Assembly: GCA_963742585.1 (NCBI GenBank)
Contig: CAVUMI010000009.1
Coordinates: 620,001 to 684,000 of the forward strand
Source of the DNA: JACDEA01 sp963742585
GTDB taxonomy: Bacteria; Actinomycetota; Acidimicrobiia; Acidimicrobiales; JACDEA01
Reading direction: 5' to 3'
DNA length: 64,000 bases
This document shows, piece by piece, positions 10,721 through 20,314 of this stretch. Within the stretch, counting starts at the first letter, position 1. The number at the start of each line of letters is the position of its first letter. A program made the position numbers and the translations under genes. The notes beneath the pieces are model-generated. The model was not told the DNA's origin and ran no database searches. It saw only the letters and a program-made list of their open reading frames with translations.

Positions 10721-11327
10721 ATGACGGACCTTCGTGAAACGCCCCGTTGGCGCGGTGTCAACCATCTCGCCCTCGTCACGCCCGACATGGACGCGACGGT
10801 TCGCTTCTACCACGGCGTTCTCGGCATGCGGCTGGTGTCGACGGTGATGGCGGGACCGATGCGCCACTACTTCTTCGAGATCGGGCCCGAGAACACCGTC
10901 GCCTTCTTCGAAGTGAAGGACGCGCACGCCTTCGCCAAGCCCGCCGGAATCCCGGATCCGGACCGCGCCGCGCAGTTCGACCATCTGAGCTTCAACCTGG
11001 CCGACGAGGACGCCCTCAACGCCATGCGCGACCGCCTCGCCGCCCACGGGTGCGAGGTCACCGAGGTCGTCGACCACGAGATCGTCCACTCGATCTACTT
11101 CACCGATCCCCACGGCATCGCTCTCGAGGCGTCGTGGTGGTGCATCGACGCCACGGGCCGGCCGGCCGACTACGGCGACGGCGCGCCTGTTCGCCGACCC
11201 CGACCCCGTCCCCGCCGTCCGCGAGCTCATGGAACGCGGCGAACTCGCGTGGACGCCGACCACCCAGCTCAGCAGCGACGAGGTCAAGGATCCCGTTTAC
11301 CCGGTAGCTAGCTACACTGAATCGTAA
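10721..11327 (+). CDS. VOC superfamily (glyoxalase/extradiol dioxygenase-like) protein, one frameshift near the end
   Basis: A single VOC module: GVNHLALVTPDMDATVRFYHGVLGM at the N-terminus (first metal His), FDHLSFNLADEDAL, and YFTDPHGIALEASWW at the C-terminal side (metal Glu). Such proteins bind a divalent metal and act as lyases, isomerases, dioxygenases or resistance proteins. An extra base near 11185 shifts the frame; in the restored frame the tail ends PVASYTES at 11327. It follows the maleylacetate-reductase-like gene, so it may be a dioxygenase in the same pathway, but it is short for an extradiol enzyme. Confidence 0.78.
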
Positions 11328-11352
11328 GGCGCCCCTATGGAGGTTGATAGCA

Positions 11353-12188
11353 ATGAAGCGGATGCTGTCCGTCGACGACCTGGCCCGCGATCAGCGGTTC
11401 GAGCGCATTCGCATCGAGGACGTCGTGTTCGACCCCCGCAACGCCAACGCCATCGCGCCGCCAGGGCAACTCGTTCAGCCCGAAGGACATCGACTCGCCC
11501 GACGCCGCCCGCCAGCTGATGCACGGCATCTTCGTCGGCGAGATCCAGGCGCTCGAGGGCGCCGGCCGCACGTGTTACGACTTCGAGACCGGCAAGGGCA
11601 GCGACCAGGTGCCGTTCGAGCTGAAGCTCGACATGGCCCGCCAGTGCTGGGACGAAGCCCGCCACTGTGAGATCTCGGTGAAGCTCAACGAGCACATGGG
11701 CTCGGAGATCGGCCAGTTCGCCGAGCAGACGATGCTCTTCGAGGCCGCGTGCAACGCCGACCCGGTGCTGCGCCTTACCGGCGTCAACCGCGCGCTCGAG
11801 GGCCTGGCCATCGACGTGTTCAACAGCATGCGCGACTTCGGCACGATGAACGGCCGACCCGGTCCTGTACTTCTGCGAGGACTGGATGCTGGCCGACGAG
11901 GTCACCCACGTGAAGATGGGTTCGGACTGGTTGCGCAAGCTCACCGTCAACGACAAGGAGCGGCAGCAGCAGGCGCTCGACTTCCAGCGCACCGTCGACA
12001 AGCTGTTCAGCTTCGGCGGCCTCCGCGGCGAGAGCGAGGACAGCCCGATCCACCTGGCCCGCAAGTTCCGCCACGCTGGCCGGCTTCTCCGAGGCCGAGA
12101 TCACCGAGCTCGTCGACGTCGCCGCCGAGGCCATGGCCGAAGCCGAGGCGATCGTCGGCCGCGGCCGCGGCCAACCACGCCGGGCTGA
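11353..12188 (+). CDS. DUF455 ferritin-like protein, frameshifted
   Basis: ATG at 11353 with GGAGG nine bases upstream. The protein has two ExxH-type metal motifs, WDEARH and ADEVTHVKMG, separated by long helices, as in ferritin-like four-helix bundles; FELKLDMARQCWDEARH is typical of DUF455. Frame breaks occur near 11465, 11865, 12080 and 12160. The function of DUF455 is not established; a di-iron oxidase or hydroxylase role would fit the ligands. The stop is uncertain because the frame is lost near the end. Confidence 0.7.
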
Positions 12189-12189
12189 A

Positions 12190-12562
12190 CGTAGCTCCTG
12201 ACGTCCGCGACATCCACGCCGGCTGGGCGTGGGTGGTCATCATCGGCAACGGCCTGGCCGGGGCGTGGGCGCTGGCCGCGCACTGGCTAGCCGTCGCTGC
12301 GCACGCGTGCCCTGTGGTGGTTCACCGCGGTCGTCGAGATCGCCGTGTTCGTGCAGGTGATTCTCGGCGTCCAGCTCGTCGCCGGCGAGAACATCGACGT
12401 CGCAGCAGTTCCACATGTTCTACGGCTTCGTGGCCATCATCGCCGTGACGATCATCTACAGCTACCGCCAGCAACTGCGGCACCGGCTCTACCTGCTCTA
12501 CGGCCTCGGCGGCCTGTTCGTCATGGGCCTCGGCGATCCGGGCAATGCTCGTGGGGGAGTAG
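12190..12562 (+). CDS. Small integral membrane protein, unknown function, frameshifted
   Basis: After the DUF455 region, the conceptual translation gives about 110 residues with four hydrophobic segments: WVVIIGNGLAGAWALAAHW, ALWWFTAVVEIAVFVQVILGV, MFYGFVAIIAVTIIYSY and LYLLYGLGGLFVMGLG. The protein ends AMLVGE at TAG 12560-12562. Two or three extra bases (about 12290, 12405, 12535) break the frame, so the start cannot be fixed; GTG 12233 is one candidate. A His between helices 2 and 3 (QFHMFYG) recalls small haem or quinone membrane proteins, but that is speculation. Confidence 0.5.
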
Positions 12563-12576
12563 CGCTGGAGCGCTAC
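12559..12576. terminator. Short palindrome between convergent genes
   Basis: A perfect inverted repeat, GTAGCGCT-GG-AGCGCTAC, sits exactly where the plus-strand membrane-protein gene and the minus-strand RAM-domain gene converge. It overlaps both stop regions and could act as a compact bidirectional terminator. There is no T-run on either side, so the support is position and symmetry only. Confidence 0.3.
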
Positions 12577-12809
12577 AGGCGCACCACTGGGCAGGTGAGG
12601 GTGCGGGTGATGCCGTCGATGAGCTGCACCTTGCTCACGACCATCTTGCCGAGCTCGTTCACGTCGCCGGCCTCGGCGCGCACGATGACGTCGTAGGGAC
12701 CGGTGACGTCTTCGGCCGATATGACACCGTCGATCTTGGCGACCTCCTCGGCTACTTGCGCGGCCTTGCCGACCTCGGTCTGGATGAGCACGTACGCGGT
12801 AACCGGCAA
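12573..12809 (-). CDS. Stand-alone Lrp/AsnC ligand-binding (RAM) domain protein
   Basis: 78 residues and intact. The whole protein is one RAM domain: TAYVLIQTEVGKAAQVAEEV, IDGVISAEDVTGPYDVIVRA (the typical GxxDvi turn) and TRTLTCPVVRL. No helix-turn-helix is present. Such stand-alone RAM proteins bind small ligands such as amino acids and form oligomers, and may modulate Lrp-type regulators. It is convergent with the gene before it and divergent from the peptidase gene at 12872. Confidence 0.85.
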   Translation of the reverse strand: MPVTAYVLIQTEVGKAAQVAEEVAKIDGVISAEDVTGPYDVIVRAEAGDVNELGKMVVSKVQLIDGITRTLTCPVVRL

Positions 12810-12871
12810 TGCAGCCTCCTCGGCCGTGGTGGACAGATGACCGGCCCGATCGTAGGGCTAACTTCGAAGCC

Positions 12872-14775
12872 GTGACCACAGCGACGCCCTTAGTTCCCCG
12901 CACGGTGCTGTTCGGCAACCCCGAAAGGCCGACGCCGCAGATCTCGCCCGACGGCAGCCGGCTCAGCTATCTGGCGCCGGTTGACGGCGTGCTCAATGTC
13001 CTTGGGTCGGGCCCGGTCGGCGGCGACGAATTCAAGCCGGTGACCGACGACCGCGATCGAGGTATTCACGGTTACACGTGGGCGCACGACAATCGCCACC
13101 TGCTGTACGTGCAGGACAAGGGTGGCGACGAGAACTGGCGGCTCTACTCGGTCGACCTCGACAGCGGGCGATGTCCGCGACCTGACGCCGTTCGACGGCG
13201 TGCAGGCCGACGATCGTCATGGGCAGCAAGCGGCGTCCCACCGAGGTCCTGGTCGGGCTGAACAAGGACAACCCGCAGCTGCACGACGTGTACCGCCTCG
13301 ATCTCGCGATCGGGCGCGCTCGAGAAGATCGTCGAGAACCCAGGTTTCATGGACTGGGTGGCCGACGATGACCTCAACGTGCGACTGGGGATGGCGCCGC
13401 AACCCGACGGCGGCGTTCGTGATCATGCACCGCGACCGAAACCGACGCCGAGTGGAAGCCACTGGCTCGTGTTCGACTCCGACGACGCGCTCACCAGCTC
13501 ACCGGTGGGTTTCAGCGCCGACGGGCGCGCGCTGTATCTGAGGACGTCGCAGGGCGTGAACGCCGGACGCCTCGTGCGAGCGCGACCTGGACACGAGCGA
13601 GGAAACGGTGCTGGCCGAGGACCCCCAGTACGACGTCGCCGGCGTGATGATCCACCCCGACACGAACGAGGTGCAGATGGTGACCTTCGCCAAGGATCGC
13701 CTCGAGCACGTCGTACTCGACGAATCGATCGCTGACGACATCGCTGGGTTGCGGCCCTGCATCCGGGCGACTTCGGCGTAGTCGATCGCGACCACGCCGA
13801 CCCACCTGGCTGGTCGCATTCACCGCCGACGACGGGCCCGGTGCCGTATCTACTCATGGGACCGGCGCAGCCAAGGCCGGCACACGTGCTCTTCACCCAT
13901 CAGCCCGAACTCGACAACTACGAGCTGGCCAAGGTCGAGCCGTTCGAGTTCACCGCGCGGCGACGGCGCTCGTCGTTCACGGCTACCTCACCGTTCCCGC
14001 CCGGCGTCGAACGGAGCGGCCTCCCGACTGTCCTCAACGTCCACGGTGGACCATGGGCGCGCGACAGCTGGGGCTACAACCCCGAGTCGCAGTGGTTTGC
14101 CAACCGCGGCTATCTGTCGGTCCAGGTGAACTTCCGCGGCTCAATCGGGTACGGCAAAGAGTTCCTCAATGCCGGCGACAAGCGAGTGGGGCGGCAAGAT
14201 GCACGACGACCTCGTCGACGCGGTCGACTGGGTCGTCGAGAAGGGCTACGCCGACCCCGAGCAAGATCGCGATCTACGGCGGGTCCTACGGCGGCTTCGC
14301 GGCGCTGACGGGCGCGACGGAGACGCCGGATACGTTCTGCTGCGCGGTCGACATCGTCGGGCCATCGAACCTCAAGACGTTCATCGAAGGCGTCCCGCCC
14401 TACTGGGTCCCGATGATCGCCATGCTCCACAACCGGGTCGGCAATCCCGAGACCGAGGAGGACTTCCTCTGGTCGCGATCGCCGCTGTCGAAGGTCGACA
14501 AGATCCGGATCCCGATGCTCATCGCGCAGGGCGCCAACGACCCCAGGGTGAAGCAGGCGGAGTCGGAGCAGATCGTCGAGCCGCGATGAAGGAGAAGGGC
14601 ATCGACCACGAGTACATGCTGTTCGAGGACGAGGGCCACGGCTTCGCCAAGCCCGGAGAACCGCCTGAAGTTCTACGCGGCGGCCGAGAAGTTCCTCGCC
14701 CGCCACCTGGGTGGCCGAATGGAGGAAGGCGAGGCGAAGCCGAGTCGCCCGGGAGATGCAGGGTCGATCCTCTGA
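12872..14775 (+). CDS. S9 family prolyl-oligopeptidase-like serine peptidase, frameshifted
   Basis: The N-terminal half is a beta-propeller (ISPDGSRLSYLAP, YTWAHDNRHLLYVQD, ENWRLYSVDL). The C-terminal alpha/beta-hydrolase domain shows NVHGGPWARDSWGY, QVNFRGSIGYGKEF, the nucleophile elbow YGGSYGGFAALTG, the acid in AQGANDPRV and the His in DEGHGFAKP. It is a cytosolic acyl-aminoacyl-peptidase/POP-type enzyme; no signal peptide is seen. At least ten extra bases break the frame between 13170 and 14665. Without the errors the length would be close to the usual 630 residues. Confidence 0.85.
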
Positions 14776-14791
14776 GCGTTCGCTGAGGGCG

Positions 14792-16571
14792 TTAGCTCGT
14801 CGCGCAGCGCTTGGGGGAGGCGATCGCCCAGGAAGGCGAAGTGCTCCTCGATCGAGGGGATCTCGGCGCGCCAGTCCTCGGCCTTGACCTCGAGCAGCTC
14901 CTCGAGGTCCTCCTTGGGCACGTCGAGACCCTCGGTGTTGATCGCCTGCGGCGTGGGCACGTTGCCGATCGGCGTCACCTGCGCGTCGCCGTCGCCGGCG
15001 CAGCGCTGGAACACCCACTCGAGCACGCGGCTGTTCTCGCCGAATCCGGGCCACAGCCAGCGGCCGTCCTCGCCCTTGCGGAACCAGTTGACGTAGAAGA
15101 TCTTCGGCAGCTTGTCGGGCTGGGTCGCCTTGCCGATGTCGAGCCAGTGGCTGAGGTAGTCGGCCATGTTGTACCCGCAGAACGGGAGCATGGCGAAGGG
15201 GTCGCGGCGCAGGTTGCCGACCGCCCCGGCCTGCGCCGCGGTGGTCTCCGACGCCATGATCGAGCCGAGGAACACCCCGTGCTGCCAGTCGAACGCCTCG
15301 GTGACGAGCGGGATGACCGAGCCGCGGCGGCCGCCGAACAGGATGGCGTCGATGGGCACGCCCGCCGGGTCTTCCCACTCCGGTGCGATGGCCGGGTCCT
15401 GCGCCGCCGGCGCGGTGAACCGCGCGTTCGGGTGGGCGGCGGGCGCGCCGGACTCGGGCGTCCAGTCCTGGCCCTTCCAGTCGGTGAGGTGGGCCGGCTT
15501 CGTCGTCGGTCATGCCCTCCCACCACACGTCGCCGTCGTCGGTGAGCGCGGTGTTGGTGAAGATGCAGTTGCCGTCGAGGGTGAGCATGGCGTTCGGGTT
15601 GGTCTTGATCGACGTGCCGGGTGCCACGCCGAAGAAGCCGGCTTCGGGGTTGATGGCGTAGAGGCGGCCGTCGGCGCCGAACTTCATCCAGCAGATGTCG
15701 TCGCCGACCGTCTCGACCTTCCAGCCCGGGCAGCGTCGGGACGAGCATGGCCAGGTTGGTCTTGCCGCACGCCGACGGGAAGGCACCGGTGACGTAGCGG
15801 GTCTCGCCCTCGGGCGAGGTGAGCTTGACGATCAGCATGTGCTCGGCCAGCCAGCCGTCGTCGCGGGCCATCACCGACGCGATGCGCAGCGCGAAGCACT
15901 TCTTGCCGAGCAGGGCGTTGCCGCCGTAGCCCGAGCCGTAGGACCAGATCTCACGCGTCTCGGGGAAGTGGACGATGTACTTGTTCTCGGCGTCGCACGG
16001 CCACGGCACGTCGGCCTGGCCGGGCTCGAGCGGCGCGCCGACCGAGTGCAGGCAGGGCACGAACTCGCCCGTCTCGCCGAGCACGTCGAGGGCGCCCTTG
16101 CCCATGCGGGTCATGATCCGCATGTTCACCGCGACATACGGCGGAGTCGGTGAGCTGCACGCCGATGTGGGCGATGGGCGAGCCGAGCGGGTCCCATCGA
16201 GAAGGGGACCACGTACATCGTGCGGCCCTTCATCGACCCGCGGAACAGGTCGGTGAGGACCGACTTCATCTCGGCCGGGTCGCGCCAGTTGTTGGTGGGT
16301 CCGGCATCGACCTCGTTGGTCGAGCAGATGTAGGTGCGGTCCTCGACCCGGGCTACGTCGCCGGGATCGGAGTGCGCCCAGTAGCTGTTCGGCCGCTTGG
16401 CGTCGCTCAGCCGGGTGAAGGTGCCGGCGTCGACGAGTTCCTGGCAGAGCCGGTCGTACTCCTCGGCCGAGCCGTCGCACCACTCGACGCGGTCAGGCGT
16501 CGTCAGGGCGGCGATCTCGTCGACCCAGGCGAGGAGCTTGGCGTTCTTGGTGGGCGCGGTACGTCCATCAT
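14792..16571 (-). CDS. pckG: Phosphoenolpyruvate carboxykinase (GTP), frameshifted
   Basis: Converts oxaloacetate and GTP to PEP, GDP and CO2 (gluconeogenesis). Clear GTP-type signatures: RPNSYWAHSDPGDVARVE, GPTNNWRDP, YGGNALLGKKCFALRIAS, the P-loop FPSACGKTNLAML with the active-site Cys, GDDICWMKFGADGRLYAINPE, FGGRRGSVIPLV and PFCGYNMADYLSHW. The ATG pair at 16566-16571 gives MMDVP and then, after an extra base, TKNAKLLAWVDEI. Further breaks lie near 15500, 15730 and 16150-16200. The stop at 14792 assumes one extra base near the end; otherwise the frame runs into the S9 gene. Confidence 0.92.
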
Positions 16572-16850
16572 CCTCCAGTCGTTGTCCCAGTTGCGTCCCA
16601 CCGGGCTCGCAGGCCCGGTCGCCGGGGGGGGTTCCGACGGCGTGCCCATGTCGACCTCGGAGCCCAGCCGCAGACGGGTGGCGCGCCCGTCGGCGTCGAG
16701 GTCGAACACGACCCGCTGTCCCTGTCGGAGCATTCGGAAGATCGAACCGGCGAGGGCGTCGGCGGCCAGATCGTGCTCGGCCCGGTCGGTGTCGCGGATC
16801 ACCACGCCCGCCCCGGTATCCGGGTCGTACGACTTGACCACTCCCTGCAA
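16572..16850 (-). CDS. Cold-shock-domain-like small protein upstream of pckG
   Basis: From a TTG at 16850 the protein reads MQGVVKSYDPDTGAGVVI, IRDTDRAEHDLAADAL and RQGQRVVFDLDADGRATRL, a CSD/OB-fold layout: short strands, GxGvI and GQxVxF. The aromatic RNA-binding FGFI/VFVH motifs of true CspA proteins are not conserved, so nucleic-acid binding is uncertain. A Pro/Gly-rich tail follows. No stop separates it from the first codons of pckG in this frame, which may be an artefact of the extra base near 16560. GAAGGTGAA lies upstream of the start. Confidence 0.55.
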
Positions 16851-16902
16851 GGTTCACCTTCCTTGTTACTCTTTCAAGGGTCCATGGACGTTACCGGAGG
16901 CG

Positions 16903-17692
16903 GTGAGTTGGCGAGCCATCTCACGCCTCGAGCGGCTGCTGCCCCCCGCCCCACCAGGGGAAACGTGGATCGGTGACGACGCCGCCGTGCTTCCCGGGCG
17001 GGCCTGCTTCTGGCTATCGATTCGGTGGTCCAGGGCGTCCATTTCACCGACGACATCGAGGGTGCGGGGTGGCGGGTAGTCGTGCGCAACGTCAGCGACA
17101 TCGCCGCCATGGGGGGCGAGCCCGGCCGGATCGTGATCTCGGTGGCGGGCAAGGTCGATCTCGGACGTCCTCTACAAGGGCGTGCTGGCCGCGGCCAAGG
17201 AGTACGGCTGCCCGGTGGTCGGCGGCGACCTGACCGGCCGCGCCCGCTCGTGGTGGTCACCGCGGCCATCACCGGGCAGGTCGACGGGCCGGCGGTGCTG
17301 CGCAGCGGCGCCCGGCCGGCCGACGTCATCTACGTGACCGGGCCCGCTCGGGCGCTGCGGCGGCGGGCGGGTACCAGGCCCGGCCGCGACGCGCGCGTGG
17401 CCGAGGGTCGCGCCGCCCGGTTGGCGCGGGGCGACGGCGATGATCGACGTATCCGACGGCCTCGGGCTCGACCTTCGCCGGCTGGCGATGGCGTCGGGCG
17501 TGGGCGTGCGCATCGAGGAGGTCCCGGTGGCCGACGGCGCCACCGAAGCGCAGGCCATGGGCGGCGGCGACGACTACGAGCTGATCTTCACCGCACCGGC
17601 TCACGCGCCGGTCAACGGGATCCGCATCGGCGTCTGCACCGACGACCCGACCAAGCTGCCCGATCCCGCCGGCTGGGAGCACGCAGCTGTGA
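16903..17692 (+). CDS. thiL: Thiamine-monophosphate kinase, frameshifted
   Basis: Phosphorylates thiamine-P to thiamine diphosphate with ATP. Pieces in order: SRLERLLPPAPPGETW then IGDDAAVLPG (Mg/ATP Asp pair), HFTDDIEGAGWRVVVRNVSD, AAMGGEPGRIVISVA, YGCPVVGGDLTG, MIDVSDGLGLDLRRLA and GGGDDYELIFTAP near the C-terminus, all standard ThiL blocks. GTG 16903 follows GGAGG. Extra bases occur near 17005, 17160, 17240 and 17340-17440. The likely stop TGA 17690-17692 overlaps the GTG of thiD, as in a translationally coupled pair. Confidence 0.9.
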
Positions 17693-18395
17693 AAGTCGCC
17701 CTCACGATCGCGGGCACCGACTCCAGCGGCGGCGCCGGCGTCGCCGCCGACCTCAAGACCTTCGCGGCGCACGACGTCTGGGGCGCGTGGCCGTCACCGC
17801 CGTGACCGCCCAGAACCTCGACGGCGTGCACGGCGTCGAGCTGGTCTCGCCCGCGATGGTCGCGGCCCAGATCGACGCCGTGTCGCCACTGACTGCGGCC
17901 AAGACCGGCATGGTCCCGAACGCCGCGGCGGTCGACAGCGGTCCTGCGGCGCGCTTCCGATCGAGCGTGCCGCTGGTCGTCGACCCGGTGATGTTCGCCA
18001 CGAGCGGCGCGCAGCTGGCCGACGACGCGGTGCGTGGCCTGGTCAGCCGGGCCACGGTGGTCACGCCCAACCGGCGAGGAGGCCACGGCGCTCACCGGCG
18101 CCGCCGATCAGGCCGAGGCCGCCGGCGCTGCTCGTGCGCAATGGGCGCCGCAGGTCGCGATGGTGACGGGCAGCGAGACCGCCCGGGACTGCGTCGCCAC
18201 CACGGACGGCATCGCAGTGGCTCGAAGGCGTGCGCGTCGACGCACCCAATCACCACGGCACTGGCTGCGTCCTATCGGCGGCCATCACCGCCGAGCTGGC
18301 CAAAGGCATGGACCCCGTCGACGCCTGCATCGCCGCCAAGCACTTCGTCGCCCGAGCCCTGGCCGCACGGCTGGCCCTTCTTCTCGCCGAACTGA
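17689..18395 (+). CDS. thiD: Hydroxymethylpyrimidine/phosphomethylpyrimidine kinase, frameshifted
   Basis: Carries out successive phosphorylation of HMP for thiamine synthesis. GTG 17689 gives VKVALTIAGTDSSGGAGVAADLKTF, the ThiD N-terminal signature; then VTAVTAQNLDGVHGVE, KTGMVPNAA, PLVVDPVMFATSGAQL, VVTPN and the anion-hole motif HHGTGCVLSAAITAELAKG. It ends HGWPFFSPN. Extra bases occur near 17787, 18077, 18130 and 18220. With thiL it forms a two-gene thiamine unit. No TPP riboswitch is recognisable upstream. Confidence 0.9.
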
Positions 18396-18447
18396 CAGAC
18401 CATCCGCGCCCTAGCGGGCGCGTCTGCCTAGTCGGAGGTCGGCGGCG

Positions 18448-18642
18448 CTAGTGGACGGCTTTTTGGATCTTGCCGGCGCGGAGGCAGGAGGTGCAGACGT
18501 TCACCCGCTTGGTGGTGCCGTTCACGACCGCCCGGACCCGCTGGATGTTCGGGTTCCAGCGCCGCTTCGTACGCCGATGCGAGTGGCTGATACTCATGCC
18601 GAAGGAGGGATGCTTGCCGCACACCTCACACACCGATGCCAT
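18448..18642 (-). CDS. rpmB: 50S ribosomal protein L28, zinc-binding type
   Basis: 64 residues, intact. MASVCEVCGKHPSFGMSISHSHRRT is the L28 N-terminus, with CxxC at residues 5-8 and a second CxxC (VCTSCLRAGKI) near the C-terminus, so this is the Cys-containing zinc form. The start was chosen at MASVCEVC although the frame is open further upstream. It stands alone on the minus strand, divergent from the DAK2 gene, an arrangement common in actinobacteria. Confidence 0.95.
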   Translation of the reverse strand: MASVCEVCGKHPSFGMSISHSHRRTKRRWNPNIQRVRAVVNGTTKRVNVCTSCLRAGKIQKAVH

Positions 18643-18700
18643 GACGCGAACCTCGAAGCAGTAGACCGACAGGGGAAGCGTCAACATTAGCATCAGCCCG

Positions 18701-20314
18701 ATGGAGTCCCTCGGGCCGGCCGAGCTCAGGCAGGCGGTCGTCACCTATCGGGACCTCCTCCGCACCCACCAGGAGCGCATCAACCGGCTCAACGTGTACC
18801 CGGTTCCCGACGGCGACACGGGCACGAACATGGCGCTCACCCTGGAGTCGGTCGTGGCCGAGCTCGACGGCGCCAGCGACATGGCCGCGGTGGGCAAGGC
18901 GATGAGCCACGGCTCGCTCATGGGCGCACGGGGCAACTCAGGCGTGATCCTCTCGCAGGTGCTGCGCGGGCTCGCCGACGGGCTCAACGGCAGCGACGCC
19001 GCCGGGCCCGACGACGTCAAGACGGCCTTGGCCGGTGCCAGCACGCCGCGTACGGCGCGGTGATGCGGCCGGTGGAGGGCACGATCCTCACCGTCGTCAA
19101 GGCTGCGGCGACCGGTGCCGCGACCGGCGACAGCGCTCGATCGCGGTGCTCGACCGCGCCCGCGATCACGCCAGCGACGCCCTCGATGCCACGCCCGAGC
19201 AGCTGCCGGTGCTCAAGCAGGCCGGTGTGGTCGACGCCGGTGGCGCGGGCTTCCTGCTCTTCCTCGACGCGCTTCTCCATGTGGTCGACGGCCGCCCGCT
19301 GCCGGAGGCGCCGCCGGAGGCCGAGGCCTCGCTGCCGGTCGCAGTGGCCGAGGCGCACGACGCGGACATCTCAGACCTCCGTTACGAGGTCATGTACCTC
19401 CTCGACGCGGCCGACGACACGATCCCCGCCTTCAAGGACGTGTGGGCCGGCATCGGCGACTCGATCGTCGTCGTCGGCGGCGAGGGCCTGTGGAACTGCC
19501 ACATCCACACCGACAACATCGGCGCCGCGGTCGAGGCGGCGCTCGATGCCGGGCGGCCCGCGCAACATCCGCGTCACCGACCTCCTCGAGCAGGTGGAGG
19601 AGGAGCGCTGGGTGCGGGAGGCCGAAGCCGAGCCGGCATCCCCGCAGCAGCACGTGCCGACCGCCGTCGTCGCCGTGGCGACCGGCGCCGGCCTGCAGCG
19701 CATCTTCCGCTCGCTCGGCGTGCAGAGCATCGTCGCCGGCGGCCAGTCGATGAACCCGTCGACCGCGGAGATCCTCGAAGCCGTCGAGGCGGCGGCGGCC
19801 GACGAGGTCATCATCCTTCCCAACAACAAGAACATCATCCCGGTCGCCGAGCAGGTCGACGAGCTGACCGACCAAGCCCGTTCGCGTCGTCAAGACCACC
19901 GACGTCGCCGAGGGATTCGCCGCGCTGATGGAGTACGACCCCGAAGCCACCGCCGACGAGAACTTCAAGACGATGACCGACGCCAAGGAGCGCGTGCGTG
20001 TCGGGCGAGATCACCCGCGCGGTGCGCGCGTCGCTCGTGCGATGTCGGCCCGATCGCCGAGGGCGACTGGCTTGGTCTCAGCGACAACACCATCCGGGTC
20101 ATCGCGTCGACGGTGGCCGACGCCGCATGCGGCGCTGCTCGACAAGCTCGTCACCGACACTCACGAGATCGTCACGCTGATCGAGGGCGAGGGCGCCACG
20201 GCGGCACACACGCGGCACATCAGCGAGTGGGTCGGCGAGCACCGCCCGGCGGCGGGCGTCGAGGTCCATCACGGCGGCCAGCCGCTGTACCCGTACCTCT
20301 TCTCCGTCGAGTGA
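18701..20314 (+). CDS. DAK2/DegV-type kinase (FakA/YloV-like), frameshifted
   Basis: N-terminal DhaL-like kinase domain: RINRLNVYPVPDGDTGTNMALTL (Mg-ATP Asp ladder), GARGNSGVILSQVLRG, KQAGVVDAGGAGFLLFLDAL. The middle and C-terminal DegV-related part has HIHTDNIGAAVEAAL, GGQSMNPSTAEILEAVE and ILPNNKNIIPVAEQV; it ends LYPYLFSVE. This layout matches FakA, which phosphorylates fatty acids held by FakB. No fakB is in the window. Extra bases near 19043, 19130, 19560, 19875, 19995, 20040 and 20125 break the frame. recG follows with a 4-base overlap, as in many Gram-positive genomes. Confidence 0.88.

Noticed and set aside
5500..14800. A decaying pseudogene island
   Set aside because: Frameshifts are single extra bases without internal deletions or stops in the right frame, and essential genes elsewhere have the same pattern, so errors are more likely than decay.
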